Shown here in pieces: positions 34,776 through 43,562 of a DNA stretch of 64,000 nucleotides. The position numbers and the translations under genes are program-made. Numbering within the stretch: position 1 is the first letter of the stretch; every line of letters begins with the position of its first letter. The DNA comes from Magnetospirillum gryphiswaldense MSR-1 v2 (lineage in GTDB: Bacteria > Pseudomonadota > Alphaproteobacteria > Rhodospirillales > Magnetospirillaceae), in contig NC_023065.1 in assembly GCF_000513295.1 (NCBI RefSeq), positions 1,984,001 to 2,048,000 of the forward strand, in the 5' to 3' direction. A model generated the notes under the pieces. That model was not told the DNA's origin, searched no databases, and saw nothing but the letters and a program-made list of their open reading frames with translations.

Positions 34776-36884
34776 CTACGCCCCCCATTCACGGATCAGC
34801 ACGACCATGACCGACCTGGCCAGCCGGCCGATGAGGCTGGAGTTTTCGGCCTCGATGGAGATTGTCCCGATTTCCTCATGGGCGGGCGGCGGGCCTTCGA
34901 GGGCGATGGTCACCCGGGTGATGGCGCCGTCGGGGATGACGGTCTGACCCGAGACCCGTGCGGGAATGTCGCCGCCATGGACGGAGGCCAGCGCCCCGTC
35001 GGGCAGGGTCTTGGCGGGTGACGGATCGATCCGCTGTACGCGCCCGGGCCGGGACGCGCTTTCCATCGCGTGGGGGGAGAAGGTGGCGCCCGCGCCGCCC
35101 TGGATACGGGCAAGATCGTCCTCGGCCACATAGGCGACCGCGATCGGGGCGGAATTTTCCAGGACAAGCCCGAGCTTCTGGCGGGGTGAAAGCCAGTCGC
35201 CGGGCTGCATGTCCGGCAGGATATCGAGGATTCGGCCCTCCATGGGGGCGAGAATAGCGAGGCGATTTGCTTCCGCTTCCAGGACGGCCAGCTCGGCCTG
35301 GGCCTTGCGCAGATCCTCTTGCACGATGCCGGCACGGTCGCGCAGCAAAGGATCGAGGGTGGCGGCTTCAAACTCGGCGGTCTTGCCGTCGATGCGGGCC
35401 TGGGCTACCGCCTTGCGCAAGGCGATGTCGGGGGCGGTGAAGCTCATCAGCACGTCGCCCGGCTTCACCGCCTGCCCATGGGAAACGTGGATTGCTTCCA
35501 GCCGGGCCGGAAAGGGCAAATGGAGGGCGGCGGACCGGCTTCCCTTCATCACCGCTGGCGCGCTCACACTGCCCTGCCAGGGGATGAGGGCGAGCAGGAT
35601 GAGGGCTCCAAGCGTCCCCAGCGTCCAGCGGATACGTGTTCCCGCCATGATGGTCGTCTTCACTTTCTCCCATTCCCGTACCTCGGCCCAGATGGGCCGG
35701 GCAACGAACCACCAGATTTCCACCACGAACAGCATGATGCCCACGGCCTTGATGAAGAAGTGGTAGACCATGACGGCGATACCCAGGAACAGCACCAGGC
35801 GATAGATCCACACCGCCACGGCAAAGGCGATCAGCGCCCGGCGCCTGCCTGCGGGCAGAGGCTCCGGCGGCGGCGTGCCCAGTCCGAACAGCACGTTGCG
35901 CAGCCACCATCGTGCCATGGCGAAGGAACGCGGGTGCAGGTTCGGCATCTCCATCGCGTCCATGGCGATGAAATAGCCGTCGAAGCGCATGAAGGGACTG
36001 AGGTTGATGGCCAGCGACGAGATCCAGGTCAGCGCCGCCAGCACGAAGGTCGCCTGTTTCCATGGCCCCTCGGGCAGGAAAGCCCAAGCCAGGGTTGCCC
36101 AGGCAGCGATGATGAGTTCGGCCAGGATACCCGCCGAGCCGACCTGAAGGCGCTTCTTGCGCTCGGGCAGCATCCAGGTGTCGTTGACGTCGGTGTAGAG
36201 CATGGGCCACAGCACCAGGAAGGCCACCCCCATGCTGGGCACGCGGCAGCCATGGTTCTTGGCGGTGTAGGCATGGGCAAGCTCGTGGATCACCTTCACC
36301 ACCGTGAGCGCGATGCCATAGGACACCAGCCCCGATAGCGAGAAGGTGTCCACCAGGGTGGCGACGAACAGATCCCATTGCCGTCCCGCCAGTATCAGAC
36401 CGATGGTCAGGGCCATCATGGTCGTCACCTGGAACCCGTGCGATCCCAGCCAGCGCACCAACGGCAGTGTCCGGTCGAGCCAGTGATCGGGCCGGACCAG
36501 GGGGATACGGAAGAACAGGTAATGGTGCATCAGCCAGTGGAACCAGGACTGCTTCTCGGCTTCGGCCCGCGACACCAGCCTTTGCGTGTCTTGGGGACCT
36601 GCCGGTCGGGTCAATTGGTTGGCGACCAGAAACTCGGCCACGCCCTTTACGTCGTCGTCCGTGGGATGAAGCGTGGTTTCGGCCGATACCGCCTCGGCGA
36701 TTTTGGCGGGCGTCTCGGCCCACCAGCGGCTAAGGATCTCGAAGGCCGGCCAGGAAATGCGGAAAAAGCGGTTGCGGACCGGGTCGCGGATGGTCCAGGA
36801 CGGCGAGCCGTCGGCTCCGGCGGGGCCGGGATGCAAGGACAGCTCGGTGCGTAGCGTCGGCAGAATACCCATCTCTGTTGTCAT
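34776..36884 (-). CDS. PqqD-like / M50 site-2 protease / HlyD fusion membrane protein
   Basis: A 702-residue multi-domain protein. Residues about 28-95 resemble a PqqD-type winged helix (RNRFFRISWPAFEILSRWW ... DDVKGVAEFLVANQLT). The membrane part has the M50 zinc-protease motif HELAHA (200-205) and the second metal motif FMRFDGY, plus several TM helices up to about 425. A HlyD-like periplasmic adaptor (lipoyl/coiled-coil/barrel) fills about 435-700. It belongs to the minus-strand secretion locus with two HlyD adaptors and a TolC-like protein. It may process and hand over a secreted substrate (inference). Confidence 0.8.
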   Translation of the reverse strand: MTTEMGILPTLRTELSLHPGPAGADGSPSWTIRDPVRNRFFRISWPAFEILSRWWAETPAKIAEAVSAETTLHPTDDDVKGVAEFLVANQLTRPAGPQDTQRLVSRAEAEKQSWFHWLMHHYLFFRIPLVRPDHWLDRTLPLVRWLGSHGFQVTTMMALTIGLILAGRQWDLFVATLVDTFSLSGLVSYGIALTVVKVIHELAHAYTAKNHGCRVPSMGVAFLVLWPMLYTDVNDTWMLPERKKRLQVGSAGILAELIIAAWATLAWAFLPEGPWKQATFVLAALTWISSLAINLSPFMRFDGYFIAMDAMEMPNLHPRSFAMARWWLRNVLFGLGTPPPEPLPAGRRRALIAFAVAVWIYRLVLFLGIAVMVYHFFIKAVGIMLFVVEIWWFVARPIWAEVREWEKVKTTIMAGTRIRWTLGTLGALILLALIPWQGSVSAPAVMKGSRSAALHLPFPARLEAIHVSHGQAVKPGDVLMSFTAPDIALRKAVAQARIDGKTAEFEAATLDPLLRDRAGIVQEDLRKAQAELAVLEAEANRLAILAPMEGRILDILPDMQPGDWLSPRQKLGLVLENSAPIAVAYVAEDDLARIQGGAGATFSPHAMESASRPGRVQRIDPSPAKTLPDGALASVHGGDIPARVSGQTVIPDGAITRVTIALEGPPPAHEEIGTISIEAENSSLIGRLARSVMVVLIREWGA

Positions 36885-36910
36885 TCCCGCCCCCCCATGG
36901 AGACACGGAG

Positions 36911-37204
36911 ATGAGAAGGATCTGGGCAGTCACCACCGCGTTTCTGGCCTTCACCTCCTCGGCCATGGCCGAATCCGATTGCGAATTGGCAAAAGCCGCC
37001 AAGGATATCGCCATCGAAGTCGAACGCTTCAGCACACCGGGCCAGCGTCGCGGCATCGAGGACGTGGCACGCCTGCTGGTTCCGTCCCCCTGCAAGACCA
37101 GCCCGGCTCCCCGCCTGGTTCTGGAGAACGTCGAGCTTGGACTGCTCGCGGAGGACTGGCGCCGAGGCACCGAGGAACTGGAGCAAAGGCGGCTCGACCG
37201 CTGA
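36911..37204 (+). CDS. Small periplasmic protein
   Basis: 97 residues with a clear signal peptide (MRRIWAVTTAFLAFTSSAMA). The mature part is helical with two Cys (SDCELAK, PSPCKTS) that could form a disulfide. It lies on the opposite strand between the M50-HlyD and HlyD genes and has no recognised family. The ATG at 36911 is used because it begins the signal peptide, although the GGAG directly adjoining it is too close for an ideal ribosome site. Confidence 0.5.
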   Translation: MRRIWAVTTAFLAFTSSAMAESDCELAKAAKDIAIEVERFSTPGQRRGIEDVARLLVPSPCKTSPAPRLVLENVELGLLAEDWRRGTEELEQRRLDR

Positions 37205-37209
37205 CATCG

Positions 37210-38496
37210 CTACCATCCAAGCCATTGCCTGATCACGGCCAGCGGTCGACGGAACAGCCAATAGACCAGGGAGACCCGGTCGCCATCCAGGCGGGCAGTG
37301 CCCTTCAATCCGATGCGGGGGATGGCGTCGTCATGGGCAATCTTCGCCCGTACCCGATGGGCCAACACCCCGTCGGGCTTCAAGGTCGCCTCGAAAGCCA
37401 CATAGGACAGCGTGGCCACGACGGGTGACAGCGGGGCGGTGTTGAGGAACAGGACCACTTTCCCGCCCGGCTCCAACGGGATCAAATCAGCGGGCGCCAG
37501 CCAGGCTTCCACCTCCACCTGACGAGGATCGGCCACCGCTAGCACCTTTTCGCCCACGCTGACCGGGCGGCCTATCCATTCGCTGGGATCGTCCATCACC
37601 GCGAGACCGTCGCGGGGCGACTTGACCTGGGCGCGGGTCATCAGGTCTTCGAGCTGGGCGCGTTCGGCCTGTTTCTCCTCCACCTTGGCCTTGAGGACCG
37701 CCCAGCCGGCCTTGGCCTTGGGGTCGAAGAAGGCCTGCTGGGTGGCTTGGTCCAGTTCAGCCTTGGCCGTATCCAGGACCTTGGCCGCCACCTCCAGCTT
37801 GCCGGCGATGGTGGTGCGGTCCAGTTCGAACAGAACGTCACCCGCCACGACACTCTGGTTGGGCTGGGCGCGGACCAATTCGATCACGCCTTCCAGGGGG
37901 GCGCGGATCACCGCCGGGTCCGAGGGGACGATCTCGGCTGAGGCCAGGACTGACAGGCGGACGGGAAAGATCAGGGCCAGGAGGATTCCCGCCGCCACTA
38001 TCCGCTTCCAGCGTGGCAGGCTGGTCAGGCGGTGGCGCCACTGGGACAACGGCGCGGATTGGTGCTTGGCCGCCCAGGCGAAGGCGTAGGCATCGGTCAG
38101 CCGCTGGACGATCGCCGTGGTGCCTTCGTCCCAATCCTCGTCGCGGGCCAGAAGCAGCGTGCCCAGGCGCTTGCCGTCGGCATCCTTCAGCGGCAGGAAC
38201 AATGGCTTGGGCGGCAGCCAATCCGCCCATTCCTCGCGCTCGGCGGAAGAAATTTCCTTGCCGGCCTCATGGAGCTTGAACATCCGTTGCAAGAACAAGG
38301 TGAAGGGCGCGTTCTCCTCCACCGAGGACACTCCCGAAACCGCCACCACCCCCTTGTCCGCCATATGCAGCGCCGCCTGATGGTATTCAGCCAGGGCGCG
38401 GGTGTCGTTGACCATGACGAAAGCGAGCTGGATGGTGGTGCGCGCATTCAGCGCTTGCTCCTCGATCCCCAGCAGGGTGACGAGCGCCTCGCTCAC
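37210..38496 (-). CDS. HlyD-family adaptor with an N-terminal cytoplasmic domain
   Basis: 428 residues. The first about 155 look like a GAF-type cytoplasmic domain (ARTTIQLAFVMVNDTRALAE, PLFLPLKDADGKRLGTLLLA). One transmembrane helix follows (IVAAGILLALIFPVRLSVLA), then a HlyD adaptor (VIRAPLEGVIELVRAQPNQS, a coiled-coil hairpin, VGEKVLAVADPRQVEVEAWL). The GTG start overlaps the upstream stop (GTGA). An adaptor with a sensory-type cytoplasmic domain is atypical and suggests regulated or signal-coupled export. Confidence 0.75.
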   Translation of the reverse strand: MSEALVTLLGIEEQALNARTTIQLAFVMVNDTRALAEYHQAALHMADKGVVAVSGVSSVEENAPFTLFLQRMFKLHEAGKEISSAEREEWADWLPPKPLFLPLKDADGKRLGTLLLARDEDWDEGTTAIVQRLTDAYAFAWAAKHQSAPLSQWRHRLTSLPRWKRIVAAGILLALIFPVRLSVLASAEIVPSDPAVIRAPLEGVIELVRAQPNQSVVAGDVLFELDRTTIAGKLEVAAKVLDTAKAELDQATQQAFFDPKAKAGWAVLKAKVEEKQAERAQLEDLMTRAQVKSPRDGLAVMDDPSEWIGRPVSVGEKVLAVADPRQVEVEAWLAPADLIPLEPGGKVVLFLNTAPLSPVVATLSYVAFEATLKPDGVLAHRVRAKIAHDDAIPRIGLKGTARLDGDRVSLVYWLFRRPLAVIRQWLGW

Positions 38497-39227
38497 TGCG
38501 GGGCCATGCTGATTTTTCCCGTCATTCCCGCCATCAATTCGGGGAAGTCGCCCTTGATCTCGGCGGTGATCTTGACCGAATGGCTGACCGCATCGACCTT
38601 GGCGCCCATGCGGGCGATCCGGCCCGGATAAGTCTTCCTGGTCTCGTCCACCATGATCTGAAGAGAGGTGCCGGGCTTCAAGGTCGTCACCGCCGACGAG
38701 GGTACGATGAATTCGGCGTTCAGCACGGAATCATCCAGAATCTCCAGGATGGCCTGGCCCACCTGGACGTATTGATGGGCGCGGGCCTTCTGCTCCACCA
38801 CCCTGCCCGCGAACGGCGCGGAAATACCGCATTTGGAAGCCACGGCACGGGCCGAGTTAAGCTTGGCCTGCGCCACCGCCGCGTCCCAGCCCGATTTTTC
38901 CGCCTCCAGCGTGCCGGTGGAGTTGAGCTCCAGCAGCCGCTTGTACACTGCCTTGGACTTCTCGGCGGCGGCAAAAACGGCACTGGCCTCATCCACCAGA
39001 GCCCGCTGGATGGTGCAATCGAAGGCCACCAGTTGCTGGCCTTCCTTAAAGCGCTCGCCTTCCTTGACGGTGATACGGTCGATCTTGGCGGGCAGCTCCG
39101 CCGACAGGGTGGTGTAATTCACCGCGACCAGTTGCACGGGAATCACCGGCTCCTGCGCCTCGGCCCCGAAGGACAGAAGGCACAGGAGGGGCGCCACCCA
39201 GCGCTTGAGGGCAATGGGGCTAATCAC
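38493..39227 (-). CDS. Periplasmic HlyD/RND-type adaptor
   Basis: 244 residues with a signal peptide (APLLCLLSFGAEAQ) and the membrane-fusion layout: lipoyl half (ITVKEGERFKEGQQLVAFDC), a short coiled-coil hairpin, second lipoyl half (ISAPFAGRVVEQKARAHQYV) and beta-barrel (GTSLQIMVDETRKTYPGRI). It would bridge an inner-membrane component to the TolC-like protein encoded upstream. It starts at a GTG two bases after the TolC-like stop and is coupled to the next gene by GTGA. Confidence 0.8.
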   Translation of the reverse strand: MISPIALKRWVAPLLCLLSFGAEAQEPVIPVQLVAVNYTTLSAELPAKIDRITVKEGERFKEGQQLVAFDCTIQRALVDEASAVFAAAEKSKAVYKRLLELNSTGTLEAEKSGWDAAVAQAKLNSARAVASKCGISAPFAGRVVEQKARAHQYVQVGQAILEILDDSVLNAEFIVPSSAVTTLKPGTSLQIMVDETRKTYPGRIARMGAKVDAVSHSVKITAEIKGDFPELMAGMTGKISMAPQ

Positions 39228-39228
39228 G

Positions 39229-40860
39229 TCAGTGGCTATCGGCCTGCTCGGCCAGGGCGGCGATCTTGCGGCCCAGCCAGAATAACCCGTCGCGCACCAC
39301 GTCCTCCCGCTCCGGCTCGGCAGCGACGGCCTGTACCTCAGGCGCAGTCACCGGCGCCGGATCGGCCTTCACCGCCGGCGGCATGGAAAGGACGATGGCG
39401 CCGGACAAGCCGTCCAGCGAGTGCGAGGCCACCTTTTCCGGCACCGGATCGGCGCCGATGGTCGATTGCAGCTTGCCGTAGGAGGATTGCATCTGGGCGT
39501 AGGTCTGGAAGCGGCGGAGTTCGGCGGCGATGGCCGAGGTCTCGGTGCTGATGCGCTCGATCTCGTTGACGGTGCCGCCGCGGCTCTGGTTGCCGGCGGC
39601 ATCGGCCAGGCGCTTCTCGATGCCCCACAGCTTGTCGGCCCGCTCGAACTGCTTGGCGGCGCTGGCGAATTGGTGGGACACCACATGGACCTGGGCCAGA
39701 ACCGCCATGCGCAGCGCGATGCGCTTGGCCTCGGCCAGCTTCTCGGCACTTTCCGCATGGGCCATGCGATCCGGCGCCGCCAGCAGGTTGATCAGATTCC
39801 AGGTGACCTTGGTGCCCACATCGTTCCAGCGGTTGTCCACCAGAAAGGAATTGGAATCATACTGGCGCGAGAACGACACGGTGATGCCGGGCAGAAGCTT
39901 CAGGATCTCCTTGTGGGTGTCGTCGAGGGCGATGCGGCTTTGGTAATCCTGTTCGCGCAGATCCGGGTTGTTGATCATGGCGGCCTGTTCCATGGCGCCG
40001 ATGTCCATGGGCCATTCGGGCACGCTCATGCCGCCATTGGCGGGCACATCCAGCTTGAAATCGCTGCCGGGCGCCACGTTGATCAGGGCGGCCAGCTCGG
40101 CCTTGGCCGAGGTCAGTTCCTGGTCGATGGCCTCCAACTGGCGGATGCTTTCCAGCAGGGTCTTCTGGATGCGCAGGCTTTCGATGGGGTTCTTCAGGCG
40201 CTCGCCCTCGACCTTTTCCGAATCCTTCAGCGCCTTCTCGGCCGAGGTGATGGTGTCGGTCACCTTGGCCTTCAAGGTTTGTGCGGCGGCGGCGCGCCAG
40301 AAGGTGAAGCGCACCTCCTGGACCAGATTATTGATGGTCTTGCGCCGCCTCTCACTCGCGATCAGGGCGCGGTCGGCGTTCTGGTGCGCCGTGAAATAGG
40401 ACACGCCGAAATCCAGGATGTTCCAGGTCAGCCCCAGGTCACTGGTGATGGAGAAGCGATCCGCCGAATAGCTGGGGTTCGAGGTGCTGGTGGTCTGGGT
40501 ATAAAGATCGCGCGACCGGGTGGCGTTGGGCTCGGATCGCTCGGTATAGCCGGCATTGGCGGTCAGCTTGGGCAGCAGGTCGAAGCGGTCCAGGCTGGTC
40601 TGCCCCAAGGCCAGCGCCTCTTCCATCATCTTGGCGCGCTTGTCCAGATTGTACTTCAGCACGCGGGCCACCGCATCGGCCAGGGTCAGCGGCTTGGCTA
40701 TCACCTCCTGGCCTTCAAACATGGCTGCGCGGTCGGCCTTGGCCTTGGCGGAGAACTCATCGGCCGTGAACGGCGTCGGCGTCACGGCGCAGGCGCTCAG
40801 CAGGGCGACGGTGGAAACAGCGGCCAGCAGGCGGGCCATGCGAGTGGTAACGACGGTCAT
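39229..40860 (-). CDS. TolC-family outer-membrane efflux lipoprotein
   Basis: A 543-residue outer-membrane factor. The N-terminus has a lipobox (VALLSACAV), the body has two TolC-type repeats of long helices with barrel strands (ADRFSITSDLGLTWNILDFG and TKVTWNLINLLAAPDRMAHA), and a C-terminal tail of about 80 residues is Pro/Ala/Val-rich. It forms the exit duct for the secretion system encoded here, and is first in line after the repeat protein. Confidence 0.85.
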   Translation of the reverse strand: MTVVTTRMARLLAAVSTVALLSACAVTPTPFTADEFSAKAKADRAAMFEGQEVIAKPLTLADAVARVLKYNLDKRAKMMEEALALGQTSLDRFDLLPKLTANAGYTERSEPNATRSRDLYTQTTSTSNPSYSADRFSITSDLGLTWNILDFGVSYFTAHQNADRALIASERRRKTINNLVQEVRFTFWRAAAAQTLKAKVTDTITSAEKALKDSEKVEGERLKNPIESLRIQKTLLESIRQLEAIDQELTSAKAELAALINVAPGSDFKLDVPANGGMSVPEWPMDIGAMEQAAMINNPDLREQDYQSRIALDDTHKEILKLLPGITVSFSRQYDSNSFLVDNRWNDVGTKVTWNLINLLAAPDRMAHAESAEKLAEAKRIALRMAVLAQVHVVSHQFASAAKQFERADKLWGIEKRLADAAGNQSRGGTVNEIERISTETSAIAAELRRFQTYAQMQSSYGKLQSTIGADPVPEKVASHSLDGLSGAIVLSMPPAVKADPAPVTAPEVQAVAAEPEREDVVRDGLFWLGRKIAALAEQADSH

Positions 40861-40883
40861 AACGAAGTGATCCCCTTGAATAC

Positions 40884-41708
40884 TTATGCGTTGCGGGCCA
40901 TGCCGCGCGCCGCAGCCAGCAATTGGGCCTGACGGGCGCCGGACAGGCGGTTCGCCATGCGCAGTTCTTCCTGGAAGGTCGGCTTGCCGGCGAAGGTCTG
41001 GCCCCCAAAGGTCTTACTCGGGCCGAAATCCGACAGCTTGATGACCGGAGCAGCCGGGTCGGGCGCCAGTTCGCCCTGCTGGCCGGGCGCCTGCGGCACC
41101 TCGCCCTGCGGCGGCTGGTTCTCGGAGGCCGGCGGCGCGTTGTTCTGAATGACGCCGCCACCGCCGCGGACCCGAATCTCGAAGGTCGTGCCCACCTCGT
41201 TACCGGCATTGTCACGGGCAACCACCACCACCGACAGGGCGCCGTTAAAGCCTTCTGGCGCTTCACCGACAAAAACCCCCTTGGCAGAATCGAAGGAAAG
41301 CCATGCCGGCAACGGGCGCCCATCGGTCAACTTGGCGGCCAAGGTGATGTTGGCCTCAGCGCTGGTATGCCCAAAGGCATCGATCGGAATGGAGAAATTG
41401 ACCATCCGGCTTTCCGGCAGAACCGCAGGGATTCCCTTTTGCACGAAAAGCGCACCGTCTCGGACGGCGTTGACCGAGGGTGTTCCCACGGCCACTTGGA
41501 AACCGTTGCCGCCGGTCGTGCTCAGGTGCCGCATCGCCTGGAAATTGCCCTGAACCCCTTGAGCGAATTCACCCGCAGGTGCCCGCACGGCGGTGACGAG
41601 GGAAGCACCGGTATCGCCTGTCTGAGCAATCGGAGCCTGGATTTTCACCGAGACGGCCTCCCCCGTCCTTGGCGGGGGGGGCGGAGACGACGACGACGAC
41701 GACGACAT
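40884..41708 (-). CDS. C-terminal part of the DUF4347 repeat protein (separate frame)
   Basis: 274 residues in a different frame from the N-terminal part. From an ATG it reads seven Ser, then PPPPPRTGEAVSVKIQAP, then a putative cadherin/Ig-like domain (PIDAFGHTSAEANITLAAKL ... LPAWLSFDSAKGVFVGEAPE), a Pro/Gln linker and a short helical C-terminus (RMANRLSGARQAQLLAAARG). The Ig-like domain (DGRPLPAWLSFD) is typical of large exported surface proteins. It is most likely the tail of the 41645-43525 protein, split by a frame break at simple repeats. Confidence 0.7.
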   Translation of the reverse strand: MSSSSSSSPPPPPRTGEAVSVKIQAPIAQTGDTGASLVTAVRAPAGEFAQGVQGNFQAMRHLSTTGGNGFQVAVGTPSVNAVRDGALFVQKGIPAVLPESRMVNFSIPIDAFGHTSAEANITLAAKLTDGRPLPAWLSFDSAKGVFVGEAPEGFNGALSVVVVARDNAGNEVGTTFEIRVRGGGGVIQNNAPPASENQPPQGEVPQAPGQQGELAPDPAAPVIKLSDFGPSKTFGGQTFAGKPTFQEELRMANRLSGARQAQLLAAARGMARNA

Positions 41709-43525
41709 GACGCGGTGGAGGGCGGGATGTATCTCCACAGCTCTCTACCATTGGAGCCTTCAGAGGCCGAAAAATACAGGGTGCCGTTCACGTAGATCAT
41801 ATTGGTAGGGGAAGAGCCGGTTGCGCCGGGCCAGATATCCGCGACCCTGCTGGGCGCGTTGATCCCGTCGTATTTCCACAACTCTAGATCGCCGTTGCCT
41901 TCGCCGGCCGAAAAATACAGGGTGCCGTTCGCGTTGGTTATAAATTCTATGGTACCGGGACTTCCGGCGGGGCCGATATTCGCGACCATGCTGGGCGTGT
42001 TGGTCCCGTCGTATTTCCACAGCTCATTACCGTTGGTGCCGTCGCTGGCCGAAAAATACAAGGTGCCGTTCACGTTGGTCAGATATGACAGGCTAGAGTG
42101 GCCTGCGCCGGGGTTGATATCCGCGACCATGCTGGGCGCGTTGACCCCGTCGTATTTCCACAGCTCTTGACCGTTGGTGCCGTCATTGGCCGCAAAATAC
42201 AGGGTGCCGTTCACGTTGATCATATTGCCAGGGGAAGAGCTGTTTGCGCCGGCGCGGATATCCGCGACCCGGCTGGGCGCGTTGGTCCCGTCGTATTTCC
42301 ACAGCTCACTACCATTGGTGCCGTCGTCGGCCCTAAAATACAGGGTGCCGTTCACGTTGGTCAGATATTCTGGGGTAGAGCTGTTTGCGCCGGGGTTGAT
42401 ATCCGCGACCATGCTGGGCGCGTTGACCCCGTCGTATTTCCACAGCTCTTTACCGTTGGTGCCGTCAGTGGCCCCAAAATACAGGGTGCCGTTCACGTTG
42501 GTCATATATTCTGGCACAGAGCTGCTTGCGCCGGGGTTGATATTCGCGACCATGCTGGGCGCGTTGGTCCCGTCATATTTCCACAGCTCTTGACCGGTGG
42601 TGCCGTCAGTGGCCGCAAAATACAGGGTGCCGTTCACGTTGGCCAAATTGTTTGCGCTAGAGCTGTTAGCGCCGGGGTTGATATTTGCGACCATGCTGGG
42701 CGCGTTGATCCTGTCGTATTTCCACAGCTCAATACCGTTGGTGCCGTCATTGGCCCTAAAATACAGGGTGCCGTTCACGTTGACCGGCATACCTACGTTG
42801 CTACTATTTACGCCAGGGTTGATATCCGCGACCATTTCGGGATTGGCAAGCAATCCGTCAACCCCCGCCAGTGCCGCCGCATGGAAATACTGGGACGCAT
42901 CCACATCGCCGGCTTCCAGGTGCCAGTCGCCGCCGAACGCCGCATTGCCGGTGGAATCGGCGGACGCGGCAACCGAACGCCCCGTGATGTCGGACAGGTA
43001 AGCCAGCAGGGCATTCCCCGCACTATCGCCCGCCACGCCGCAAGCCAGCAGGTCGATGCGCCCGCCCTCGGTGATTTGTGCCCCCAGCCCCCTCATGAAC
43101 GTTTGCAACGCGCCGTCGCCGGCAATTCCCGCCAGCGACACGCCGTGATCCGCTGTCAGCTCGAACGCGCCGTTTGCGCCGTGCGAGGCCAGGGCGATGG
43201 ACGAAGCCTGCTGCCCGTCCAGCGCATGGGAAACGCGGGCCAGGATGGCATCCAGGCTGTCGGCGTGGGCGTCATAGCGCACCACCAGCACATCATCCTT
43301 GGCCGCAAGCGCCAGATCAGCACCGTCGGCGACGCGCGAGGATAGCAGCAGAACGCGCGGATTGGCCGTCACCGCGACCGGCATGACGGCATCCGCCCCA
43401 TCCGAATGCGCGTCCACCGCCTCGGCCATGGCCGCGCCGTCGAACATGATGCGCGGTTCAAGCGCCATCATCGGGGCAAAGACCCGACCCGTTGATTGAC
43501 CGGATTTGTGCAAAACCTTGCCCAT
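41645..43525 (-). CDS. DUF4347-domain surface protein with ELW repeats (N-terminal part)
   Basis: 626 residues in this frame. The start MGKVLHKSGQS leads to the conserved MALEPRIMFDGAA motif and a DUF4347 domain at about 57-225 (RVLLLSSRVADG, IALASHGANG, GGRIDLLACGVAGD). Eight 47-residue repeats with NVNGTLYF and ELWKYDGTNAPS fill 231-603, probably beta-propeller blades. The frame then runs into an Arg-rich tail (RRRRRRLRPPRQGRGR) and stops, whereas the other frame gives a Ser/Pro linker and an Ig-like domain. It is the likely substrate of the adjacent TolC/HlyD system (inference). Confidence 0.75.
   Translation of the reverse strand: MGKVLHKSGQSTGRVFAPMMALEPRIMFDGAAMAEAVDAHSDGADAVMPVAVTANPRVLLLSSRVADGADLALAAKDDVLVVRYDAHADSLDAILARVSHALDGQQASSIALASHGANGAFELTADHGVSLAGIAGDGALQTFMRGLGAQITEGGRIDLLACGVAGDSAGNALLAYLSDITGRSVAASADSTGNAAFGGDWHLEAGDVDASQYFHAAALAGVDGLLANPEMVADINPGVNSSNVGMPVNVNGTLYFRANDGTNGIELWKYDRINAPSMVANINPGANSSSANNLANVNGTLYFAATDGTTGQELWKYDGTNAPSMVANINPGASSSVPEYMTNVNGTLYFGATDGTNGKELWKYDGVNAPSMVADINPGANSSTPEYLTNVNGTLYFRADDGTNGSELWKYDGTNAPSRVADIRAGANSSSPGNMINVNGTLYFAANDGTNGQELWKYDGVNAPSMVADINPGAGHSSLSYLTNVNGTLYFSASDGTNGNELWKYDGTNTPSMVANIGPAGSPGTIEFITNANGTLYFSAGEGNGDLELWKYDGINAPSRVADIWPGATGSSPTNMIYVNGTLYFSASEGSNGRELWRYIPPSTASCRRRRRRLRPPRQGRGRPSR
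41674..41708. repeat. Simple-sequence tracts at the frame break: G8 and (GAC)7
   Basis: Eight G at 41674-41681 and seven GAC units at 41686-41706 lie exactly where the reading frame of the DUF4347 protein breaks. One extra base in the homopolymer would join the two frames. Confidence 0.85.
41717..42835 (-). repeat. Eight tandem 141-bp repeats (47 residues each)
   Basis: The repeat start recurs every 141 bases from 42835 down to 41848 with no length change across all eight copies; only the last is trimmed at its end. Conserved core residues are N-G-T-L-Y-F, D-G-T-N-G and E-L-W-K-Y-D-G. Copies differ mainly in the eight-residue loop after NPGANSS. Confidence 0.9.
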
Positions 43526-43562
43526 GCCGCTTCTCGCCCTCGACCCATCATCGCCGTTGGAT

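Noticed and set aside
39421-40932. 503-codon plus-strand open frame
   Set aside because: Antisense to the TolC-family gene, low-complexity Gly/His/Gln content.
41717-42835. Regular repeats considered as a CRISPR array
   Set aside because: The unit is 141 bp, fully coding and without spacers; it encodes protein repeats.
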